Below, piece by piece: positions 1 through 5,637 of a stretch of 5,800 nt of DNA. Origin of the DNA: Acidobacteriota bacterium. Lineage in GTDB: Bacteria; Acidobacteriota; Vicinamibacteria; Vicinamibacterales; CAVVIG01. The translations under genes and the position numbers were made by a program. Location: assembly GCA_003222555.1 (NCBI GenBank), contig QHWL01000438.1, positions 5,010-10,809 of the forward strand. Reading direction: 5' to 3'. The notes under the pieces were generated by a model. That model made no database searches and had not been told where the DNA came from. It worked only from the letters and a program-made list of their open reading frames with translations. Every line of letters starts with the position of its first letter. Within the stretch, counting starts at the first letter, position 1.

Positions 1-139
1 CGTAGGACGCCGTCGGTGTCTCGAACTTAGCGGGAATGTCGGGAGTGAGCGGCGGGATCTGGGCAGGGATACCGGACCCGAGCGTCAGAAGAGCCGCCGA
101 CGTCAGCAGGCTGAGGCGGGACGAAGAACCAAGGATCAT
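1..139 (-). CDS. Secreted protein, N-terminal part (possible CocE/NonD-type hydrolase)
   Basis: This is the first 46 codons of a minus-strand gene that continues past the left edge with no stop. The ATG at 139-137 is followed by a clear Sec signal peptide. Ser/Arg residues come first, then a hydrophobic stretch (LSLLTSAALLTLGSG, about residues 9-23), then a likely cleavage after IPA (residue 26) before Gln. The mature start is proline-rich and ends in KFETPTASY. From memory, a PAKF-PTA-Y lead followed by a conserved 'REVMIPMRDG' region is typical of secreted CocE/NonD-family alpha/beta hydrolases (X-Pro dipeptidyl-peptidase S15-like). The catalytic part lies outside the window, so the family is only a suggestion. 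An ATG 13 bases upstream is out of frame. The Shine-Dalgarno is weak. The gene is divergent from the secreted-protein gene at 260. Confidence 0.55.
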   Translation of the reverse strand, partial: MILGSSSRLSLLTSAALLTLGSGIPAQIPPLTPDIPAKFETPTASY

Positions 140-198
140 GATGACGCTTCATTGTACTGGACTGCGATAGAAAAGGGCGCTGCGCCGTCGGGCAACGA

Positions 199-204
199 TA
201 TAAT
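199..204 (+). promoter_or_regulatory. Possible -10 element (TATAAT)
   Basis: A perfect TATAAT lies in the roughly 120-base divergent intergenic region, 56 bases before the ATG at 260. No convincing TTGACA-like -35 lies 16-18 bases upstream (the sequence there is GC-rich), so this is a consensus match only. It would serve the plus-strand secreted-protein gene. Confidence 0.3.
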
Positions 205-221
205 GTGAGCCCTGTGAACCC
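204..221 (+). repeat. Two tandem 9-bp direct repeats (TGTGARCCC)
   Basis: TGTGAGCCC at 204-212 is followed directly by TGTGAACCC at 213-221, and then by a decayed third unit beginning TGT at 222. The repeats begin on the last base of the TATAAT box, where the early transcribed region would be. They could be an operator for a repressor or a chance short duplication. The sequence alone does not decide. Confidence 0.4.
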
Positions 222-259
222 TGTAGCGCGGGTTCTTCTTGACGAAATTGGAGAATGGG

Positions 260-1028
260 ATGCCGGCACGAAGGATTTCTCATCGAGCCATTCGGGTTCT
301 GCTCGTCACGGGCGCACTGGCCGGGCTTGTGCGGGAAGCCAGCGCCCAGAGGTTGGTCGAATACAGCGCGGAAGTTCGGTTCCAGCTGGACCTCCACATT
401 CCCGATGCTGCGCTCATGGCTATGCTGCCTGGGGGATGGACGCCCAACATAGCCACCCAAGGCGCCGCAAAGGATGCGAATCTGCGCGCGGTGTTCATCG
501 ACCGCTTGACGGTCAACGGTCCTGATGGAAAGCCGGTCGGGAGCACGGGATCGAACCGTTTGGTTTACCTCGTGGGCCAACGTTCAGCTCGTCATTGGCG
601 GGCTGACCGAAGACCCAGCGGACGCGCCAGGACCGTTTGGCGTTTATCTCTTGGCCACGACTCACACGGTGCAGCGTTCCACCTCCAGCAGCACGGGCTC
701 GATCCTTGATTCACAGGATTGGGTATTTGCCGCGGCAAGCGGTGAACACCTGGAGATGCATATCAAGTTCGAGCGGGGCGTGGCAAACAAAGGGAACCCT
801 GCCGAAATTCGGTTCTACTCCGCGAAGAACCCGACCTTCTATCAGATTTCCAAGCAGGAACAGGTACTGGATATCCTGCGGAACGTGACGACTACTCCGC
901 CCGATCGGGTGAAAGAATTTTCGTTCAAGGCGTCGGGTAGCAGCTTTGCCCGGTTGTTCGATGGCACCGAGAAAGTGTTGAGCTGGGATAATATTCTTTG
1001 GATCAACCGGTCGGTCCTTCTACCGTAG
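260..1028 (+). pseudogene. Secreted protein of unknown function, interrupted by a frameshift
   Basis: Two overlapping frames together make one protein of about 255 residues. The first frame runs from the ATG at 260. It has a good Shine-Dalgarno (GGAG, 250-253, 6-base spacing) and a signal peptide with Arg-rich start, a hydrophobic core IRVLLVTGALAGLV and ASA|Q cleavage near residue 29. It stays sensible up to GSNRLVYLV (codon 572-574). The second frame takes over at 576 (ANVQLVIGGLTEDPADAPG) and runs to the TAG at 1026-1028, ending in DNILWINRSVLLP. Past 575 the first frame becomes Arg-rich nonsense and stops at 709, so the shift is real in this sequence. It equals one extra base, or two missing bases modulo three, at a GGG run (574-576). 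The mature protein has no cysteine and is rich in short alternating hydrophobic stretches, suggesting a beta-rich exported protein. I do not recognise a characterised family. An in-frame TTG at 239 is a less likely start. Confidence 0.7.
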
Positions 1029-1072
1029 GAGGATCGGTTAATTTAAATTCACTGCCACTCCCCGCATCCACA

Positions 1073-1099
1073 GTCGTAGTGTCCGGCTTCAGCCGGACC
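1073..1099. repeat. REP-like palindromic element (GTCCGGC hairpin)
   Basis: GTCCGGCT-TC-AGCCGGAC at 1081-1098 is a perfect inverted repeat. It can fold as a 7-bp GC stem with a TTCA loop. It is preceded by GTCGTAGTG (1073-1081), which recurs at 1245 together with GCCGGACC. No T-run follows on either strand, so it does not look like an intrinsic terminator, although it could still stabilise the 3' end of the upstream transcript. Chance translations of the element read SGFSRT on the plus strand and VRLKPDTT on the minus strand. I remember both peptides recurring in hypothetical proteins predicted from acidobacterial sequences, which would fit an intergenic repeat family. That link comes from memory and was not searched. 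Confidence 0.6.
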
Positions 1100-1283
1100 G
1101 GGGCGATGCCATCGTCGTACCAGCCCTTCCGGTCGCCGGCCGATCCACAGTTGTCTCCGGCGGCAACGCGGGAGCCACGGCCTTAGGCGTGCCTTCCACC
1201 TCGCGAGGCGGCGTCAACGGCGGCTCTCGTGGAGGATCTGCGTGGTCGTAGTGACGCCGGACCCGATCTGCATGTGACGGCAT
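1089..1283 (-). CDS. Possible small proline-rich hypothetical protein (64 aa)
   Basis: A minus-strand ORF of 64 codons starts at the ATG at 1283-1281. It has a reasonable Shine-Dalgarno (GGAG, 8-base spacing) in the sequence to its right. It begins MPSHADRVRRHYDHADPP and continues with several PP-containing segments (PREPPLTPPRE, ALPPETTVD). It has no signal peptide, membrane segment or cysteine. Its codons look like those of the neighbouring genes. Against it, its last codons and its TGA fall inside the palindromic repeat, and its codons near the start overlap the partial second repeat copy, so it may simply be an open frame through repeat DNA. I do not recognise a family. Confidence 0.33.
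   Translation of the reverse strand: MPSHADRVRRHYDHADPPREPPLTPPREVEGTPKAVAPALPPETTVDRPATGRAGTTMASPRSG
1245..1263. repeat. Partial second copy of the palindromic element
   Basis: GTCGTAGTG (1245-1253) is followed after two bases by GCCGGACC (1256-1263). In the complete element at 1073 the same two words are separated by ten bases, which form the left arm and loop of the hairpin. The copy here therefore lacks the hairpin's left half. Shared length is 17 bases in two blocks, so common origin is likely but not proven. Confidence 0.4.
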
Positions 1284-1520
1284 GAGAATAACTCCGGGGC
1301 TCGTCGATGAACGGCACCATCATCGAGTACAGCGAGGGGCACTACTCGAACGCTGGCGGGCTCAGTTCTGGATGACAGCATACACCCAGGATGATGGCTC
1401 TGGGCGTGAATTCAGCCGGGATTGAGAGTGATGGACGCAGCGCTGAAACGTGGTGGTCTGGGGCATAGCCGCGAGTGTTCGCCTCGACGCGGCGCGGGGG
1501 CCCCGCAACCAAGGTTGATC

Positions 1521-1526
1521 TACAAT
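1521..1526 (+). promoter_or_regulatory. Possible -10 element for rex (TACAAT)
   Basis: TACAAT lies 16 bases before the rex GTG, which would give a very short leader of about 10 bases. No good -35 is placed 17 bases upstream. A TTGATC directly abuts it and is too close to serve. Weak support. Confidence 0.2.
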
Positions 1527-1542
1527 CGCGGCCAGAGAGCTT

Positions 1543-2202
1543 GTGAAATTGGCGATCAAGCGCAAACAGCTCAACGAACAGGTCTCCGAGTTCACGACGA
1601 ACCGGCTTTCCGTGTACCTTCGCTGTCTGAATGCGCTCGGGGCGGCAGGCGTCAGAACCGTGTCGTCGCAGACGCTCGCGCAGCAGTTTCATCTCAACGC
1701 CGCGCAGATTCGTAAGGACCTCGCCTATTTCGGTGAGTTTGGCGTGCGAGGCGTGGGGTACTACGTCAATGGTTTGAAGCGCCATTTGCGGCAGATCCTG
1801 GGTCTCGAACGGAAGCTCAAGGTCGCCATCCTCGGGGCCGGCAACCTCGGGCTTGCCCTGGCCGATTATCCCGGCTTCCGACAGGAAGGATTTCAGATCG
1901 TCGCGCTGTTCGACACGGTCACCGCCAAAGTCGGCCAGCAGTCTCGCGCGGGCGTGCCCATCTTCGATATCAAGGACCTCCGGCGCATCGCGGCACGCGA
2001 GAAAATCGGGATTGCCGTCATCGCGGTGCCGGTCGAGTCCGCACAGCACGTGGTGAATCAGGTGGTGGCCGCCGGCATCAAAGCGATTCTGAACTTTTCG
2101 CCCGGCACGCTCCGTGCGCCCGAAGGCGTCAAGCTCAAAAGTGTCGATTTGACGGTGTCGCTGGAGAGTCTGTCGTTCTATCTGGCGCGGGAGGAAGAAT
2201 AG
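1543..2202 (+). CDS. rex: Redox-sensing transcriptional repressor Rex
   Basis: This is a 219-residue Rex, close to the usual 205-225. Rex is a homodimeric DNA-binding protein that senses cytosolic NADH/NAD+. NADH binding releases it from operators at respiratory and fermentative genes. Residues 1-80 form the winged helix: NRLSVYLRCLNAL, then TVSSQTLAQQFHLNAAQIRKDL, then the hallmark YFGEFGVRGVGY (62-73). Residues 91-205 are the Rossmann domain, with the NAD-binding loop GAGNLG (98-103) and an acidic D124 at the end of the second strand, as expected for NAD(H) rather than NADP(H). The C-terminal helix (SLESLSFYLAREEE) is the domain-swapped dimer segment. The start is a GTG. The frame is closed by a TGA at 1516-1518 and there is no nearby ATG. 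The Shine-Dalgarno is poor (GAGAG only 3 bases away). The gene converges on nuoI, 15 bp between stops. Confidence 0.95.
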   Translation: MKLAIKRKQLNEQVSEFTTNRLSVYLRCLNALGAAGVRTVSSQTLAQQFHLNAAQIRKDLAYFGEFGVRGVGYYVNGLKRHLRQILGLERKLKVAILGAGNLGLALADYPGFRQEGFQIVALFDTVTAKVGQQSRAGVPIFDIKDLRRIAAREKIGIAVIAVPVESAQHVVNQVVAAGIKAILNFSPGTLRAPEGVKLKSVDLTVSLESLSFYLAREEE

Positions 2203-2217
2203 CGCTAGGGCAGGATA

Positions 2218-2853
2218 CTAGTCTTTAGTCCAGGAGGCCTCCGGATATATCTCGTTCCAGTCACCTTTGACCTGCCCGCCGGAGAGCCGGCACACGTGAG
2301 GGAAATTGAGGTTGCAATGGCAGGCCGCGAGCGGTTTGCGCAACGCCGGGTCCATTAATTCATGTATGTCGAGCTTCATGTCGGTTCGAGAGTAAGCTGC
2401 GACATCGAGAATGTTGGTGTCCATACGGATCGCGTCCTCGGGGCACACTTCCACACAGTATCCGCAGTAGACGCAGACCCCCAGGTCGATGTCGAAGCGG
2501 ACCGGGTACTTCTCGACGTTAGGATCGGGGTGCTCCCCAGCCACAATCGTGATGCACTTCGCCGGGCAGACTGTCTCGCAGAGCATGCACCCCACGCAGC
2601 GGGGAGTCCCTTCGTCGCGGACGGTGAGCCGGTGGCGGCTCCGGAATCGCGCCGCGAGCGGCCTGGGTTGTTCGGGGTACTGGAAGGTCACCGACGCCGG
2701 GAGATGCTTGAGCAGTCCGAGGCTGTGCGCGATATGAAGAGACAGGTTCCGGAAAAAGTGCACGGAAGTGATCTTCAGGCCGCTGAGGATCTGCGGGACA
2801 TACAGCTTTTCCCAAGACGTCAATTCCCGCTTGCGCATCACCTTGACGGCCAT
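2218..2853 (-). CDS. nuoI: NADH-quinone oxidoreductase subunit I
   Basis: NuoI (211 aa) is the peripheral-arm subunit that carries two [4Fe-4S] clusters (N6a and N6b) and passes electrons towards cluster N2 and quinone. Two complete ferredoxin motifs are visible. The first has Cys86, 89, 92, 96 then Pro (CVGCMLCETVCP), with Cys100 nearby. The second has Cys127, 130, 133, 137 then Pro (CVYCGYCVEVCP). The N-terminal amphipathic stretch (VPQILSGLKITSVHFFRNL) is the family's membrane-contact helix region. The ATG at 2853-2851 overlaps the nuoH TGA by one base (TGATG), with AGGGGG 7 bases upstream as ribosome binding site. This start is preferred over longer in-frame ones, which lie inside nuoH. 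An unusual C-terminal tail carries three further cysteines and two histidines (178-188). It is the last gene of the operon seen here. Confidence 0.95.
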   Translation of the reverse strand: MAVKVMRKRELTSWEKLYVPQILSGLKITSVHFFRNLSLHIAHSLGLLKHLPASVTFQYPEQPRPLAARFRSRHRLTVRDEGTPRCVGCMLCETVCPAKCITIVAGEHPDPNVEKYPVRFDIDLGVCVYCGYCVEVCPEDAIRMDTNILDVAAYSRTDMKLDIHELMDPALRKPLAACHCNLNFPHVCRLSGGQVKGDWNEIYPEASWTKD

Positions 2854-3934
2854 CAGGAGGCCCCCTTGAAAAAAGTCAGCACGAGGGCCGTCACCAGCAT
2901 GTTCGCCACCGAGATCGGAAACAGTCCCAGCCAGCCCAGCCGCATCAGCTGATCGTAACGGAAGCGTGGCAGAGTCCACCGGATCTGCATGAACAGCCAG
3001 CAGAACACCAGAACCTTCGTCGAAAAGCTGGCAATCCCCAGGAGGACGTAGGTCCATTGGGAGAGGGGGAACGTCGCACCCCAGGGGAAGTGAAACCCGT
3101 CCGGCATGAGGTAAGGCACCTGCCATCCGCCGAAAAACAGCGTGGTCGCCAGGCAGGCGACCAGAATGGTTTCCAGGAAATCAGCGAGAAAGAACATCCC
3201 GAATTTCATTCCGCTGTACTCGACGAAATATCCGATGATCTCCGACTCCCCCTCCGGAAGGTCGAAGGGGACCCTCTTGGTTTCAGCCAGGGCCGCCGTC
3301 AGGAAAACAAAAAAAGCCACAGGTTGAACAAGGATGCCCCAGAGGGGAATCCAGCCCCCCAGGTTCCTCCCCTGGCCCCGCACTATTTCCTGCAGGTCCA
3401 TCGTCCCATAGACCATGACAACGCCGATGATAGAGACGCCGAGGGCAATCTCGTAGGAGATCATCTGCGCAGTAGCCCGCAGTCCACCCAGCATCGCGTA
3501 GTTATTCCGGGAGGCAAATCCACTCCGTAGACTTCCAAGGACAGCATTGCAAAGACATAGAGCAGCGCAATGTCGATTTTGGCGACCTGGAGTTCGATGA
3601 CGCGGTTGCCTAGGACGAGGCGATCTCCGAACGGGACTCCGGCGAAAGCTACCAGGGCAAAGAAGACTGACAAGAGTGGGGCCAGGGTATGGAGAACCCC
3701 GTCTGCCCCGGCCGGCATAAGGTCCTCCTTGGTGAACATCTTGACGGCGTCGGCTAGAGGATGGAACAGCCCTATTGCCCGCACGCCAAAGATGCTGGCG
3801 CGATTGGCCCCGATTCTGTCCTGGATGAGGGCCGACTGCTTGCGTTCTATCCAGGTATGCAGCCCTGCCAGGTTCATGATCCCGAAGAACATGACGAACG
3901 CCACGGCCAGCTTGATGGCCAGGTCTGTCATCAT
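2853..3934 (-). pseudogene. nuoH: NADH-quinone oxidoreductase subunit H, frameshifted
   Basis: NuoH is the membrane subunit that joins the two arms of complex I and forms much of the quinone chamber. The first frame starts at the ATG at 3934 (ATGA overlap with the nuoG stop). It gives the conserved ERKQSALIQDRIGANRA (30-46), GLFHPLADAVKMFTKED (55-71) and KIDIALLYVFAML, up to VYGV (V138, codon 3523-3521). The protein then continues in another frame from about 3521 (GFASRNNYAMLGGLRA, AQMISYE, the AETKRVPFDLPEGESE loop, VEYSGMKF) for 222 codons to the TGA at 2855-2853. Relatives have about three residues between VYGV and the G-W/F-A-S motif, so the break fits a loss of about 10 bases. Restored, the protein would be about 363 aa, a normal NuoH length. 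All other family motifs are intact, which favours a recent mutation or an assembly error over old decay. Confidence 0.9.
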
Positions 3935-5637
3935 GGCGCGGCCACCCCCGGTGCATTCGGTCCGCCTTCGCGCGACTTGCCCGCCGTAGCTTCGGAAGCG
4001 GAGGCGGAGGCGTTCTGGCGGGTCGCCGCCGAAGTAATCGCGGAGGCGGGTAGATCCAACGCCACTCCCTGGGAGCCGATCGCTTCGTAGCTCAAACCTG
4101 CGAACGGAGCGACGGCCCTGGCCAGCCCCACGAAGATCTCCTGAGGATTTCGCCAGGCCATCGGGTGATCGAGCTCCCGCGCGATCTCCAGGAGAACCCT
4201 CCAATCCTCACGCGAGTCCGCCAAAGGCGGGAAGGCTCGACCGATCCGCTGAATACGACCGTGACCGTTCACGAACGTCCCATCTTTTTCCACGTAGGCC
4301 GCAGTGGGTAGTGACCAGTGAGACCAGCCGGCCGTGGGATTTTCGTTCGTCCCTGAGAAGATGAAGAGTCGAAGCGTCCGCGACAGCTCTTGGAGCGTCT
4401 TCTCGTCGACGAACCTCGTCAGGTCGTGCCCGAAGACCCACAACGCCTCGATCCGGCCCTGAAGTGCCTCGTCGAGGATAGTGGGGACCGCGGGCGCACC
4501 TGGCTCAGACGAAACCAGCAGCTTTGCGCCAAGCGTGTTGGGATTCTTGTCGGCCTTGATGAGGAAGTCGTCGCTGTCGCCAGGCGGGATCGGGCCAGAG
4601 GCGGTCACACGGGCGCCCATACCAATCTCGAAGATCTCGCGGATCAGAAAGAGCTCCTCGTTGGTGAGCTGTGTGGAGGCGATCACACCGATCCGCGAGC
4701 CAGTCCCGTTCTCGCGGAGCTTCCCCAGTGCCGCCGCGATGGCCGCAATGGCCCGTTCCCAAGTGGAGTCGACGCCCTGATGGCGGACTCTTGTCAGGCG
4801 TCCCTTGTCTACCCAACCAAAACCATAGCGGCCTTCATCGCACATCCACCACTGGTTGACGTCCGCATTGTATCGGGGCTTCAGTCGCAGAATCCGAGCG
4901 CCGTCGTTGAGATGGGGCCGGTCGAGTACGTAATGGATGTCCACGTTGCACGCCTGCGCGCAGCCGTTGCACACCGTTGGGGCGCTCGAGAGGTACCAGA
5001 CTCTCGCTTTGAAACGGAAATCCTGCTCGGTGAGGGCCCCGACCGGGCAGATGTCCACGACGTTGGCCGAATAAGGATTGTCCAGCCGCTGACCGGGATA
5101 AAGTCCCAACTGAGCTCGGTCCCCTCGGTCAAAAATGCCGAACTCCCCGGTCTTGGTGATCTCGTCAGCAAAACGCACGCAGCGGGAACACAGGATGCAC
5201 CGCTCCTGGTCCAGCATCACGTGAGGGCCAATGGCCACGGCCTTCTTCTTCTTGACCTTCTGCTCCCGGAACCGGGGGTCGTAGAGCCCGAAGTTCATGT
5301 AGAAGTTCTGAAGATCGCATTCACCCGACTGGTCGCAGACCGGGCAGTCGAGCGGATGATTGGCCAGCAGGAATTCCAACACCGCCCGCCGGCCATCCTC
5401 GGCCTTGTCGCTCTTCGTGTGCACGACCATCCCTTCGGTCACAGGCGTGTTGCACGAGATCTGGAGCATGGGGTTCTTCTCCACCTCCACCAGACAGATG
5501 CGGCAGTTTCCGGCGATGGAAAGCCCCGGGTGGTAGCAGTAGCGCGGGATGAAAATGCCGAGCTTCTCTGCAGCCTGGATGACCGTGCTGCCATCAGGAC
5601 TCTCGATCTGCCGGCCATCGATGGTCAGCGTCGGCAT
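3931..5637 (-). CDS. nuoG: NADH-quinone oxidoreductase subunit G (short form)
   Basis: NuoG is the large iron-sulfur subunit of the NADH-oxidising arm. The N-terminus is a [2Fe-2S] ferredoxin domain with Cys34, 45, 48 and 62 (cluster N1b). His94, Cys98, Cys101 and Cys107 (HPLDCPVCDQSGEC) bind N5. Cys147, 150, 153 and 197 bind N4. Cys223, 226, 230 and 266 match the optional N7 site of molybdopterin-type NuoG proteins (CxxCxxxC, then MCDEGR). Residues from about 280 follow a shortened molybdopterin-oxidoreductase-like fold (GVIASTQLTNEELFLI, KADKNPNTLGAKLL). The length of 568 aa is well below E. coli NuoG (about 908). The last 40 residues are Ala/Ser-rich and look disordered. The ATG at 5637 has GGGAGG 7 bases upstream and overlaps nuoF by 13 bases. 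The stop overlaps nuoH by 4 bases. Confidence 0.95.
   Translation of the reverse strand: MPTLTIDGRQIESPDGSTVIQAAEKLGIFIPRYCYHPGLSIAGNCRICLVEVEKNPMLQISCNTPVTEGMVVHTKSDKAEDGRRAVLEFLLANHPLDCPVCDQSGECDLQNFYMNFGLYDPRFREQKVKKKKAVAIGPHVMLDQERCILCSRCVRFADEITKTGEFGIFDRGDRAQLGLYPGQRLDNPYSANVVDICPVGALTEQDFRFKARVWYLSSAPTVCNGCAQACNVDIHYVLDRPHLNDGARILRLKPRYNADVNQWWMCDEGRYGFGWVDKGRLTRVRHQGVDSTWERAIAAIAAALGKLRENGTGSRIGVIASTQLTNEELFLIREIFEIGMGARVTASGPIPPGDSDDFLIKADKNPNTLGAKLLVSSEPGAPAVPTILDEALQGRIEALWVFGHDLTRFVDEKTLQELSRTLRLFIFSGTNENPTAGWSHWSLPTAAYVEKDGTFVNGHGRIQRIGRAFPPLADSREDWRVLLEIARELDHPMAWRNPQEIFVGLARAVAPFAGLSYEAIGSQGVALDLPASAITSAATRQNASASASEATAGKSREGGPNAPGVAAP

Larger units (their letters stand above)
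1029..1542. other. Intergenic region with repeats and only short, doubtful ORFs
   Basis: These 514 bases separate the secreted-protein gene from rex. They hold an AT-rich patch (10-bp palindrome AATTTAAATT, 1040-1049) just after the upstream stop, a perfect GC hairpin (1081-1098), a partial second copy of the same repeat (1245-1263), one plausible small minus-strand ORF (1089-1283) and a very short plus-strand ORF (1282-1425). A short GC palindrome (GCGGGGGCCCCGC, 1494-1506) lies just upstream of rex. I see no tRNA and no convincing intrinsic terminator with a U tract. Confidence 0.6.

Noticed and set aside
27..269. An 80-codon minus-strand ORF overlapping the left-edge gene
   Set aside because: The alternative frame starting at 139 gives a textbook signal peptide and no stop, which is much stronger than this Arg/Pro/Ser-rich frame.
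149..580. A 143-codon minus-strand ORF over the secreted-protein gene
   Set aside because: The plus-strand gene has a signal peptide, a ribosome binding site and coherent sequence. The antisense frame has none of these.
1081..1098. Hairpin considered as an intrinsic terminator for the gene ending at 1028
   Set aside because: The stem is strong but no T-run follows on either strand and it sits 52 bases past the stop. The repeat explanation fits better.
1342..2049. A 235-codon minus-strand ORF over rex
   Set aside because: It is a codon-phase shadow of rex, which has complete family motifs. The antisense product has no recognisable feature.
2211..2232. Possible bidirectional terminator between rex and nuoI
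   Set aside because: Only an imperfect 6-bp stem with a two-base bulge (GGA-TA-CTA pairing with TAGTCC) can be drawn, it is AT/GC mixed and lacks a U tract.
2362..2952. A 196-codon plus-strand ORF across nuoI and the end of nuoH
   Set aside because: It is antisense to well-identified complex I genes and looks like a GC-driven shadow.
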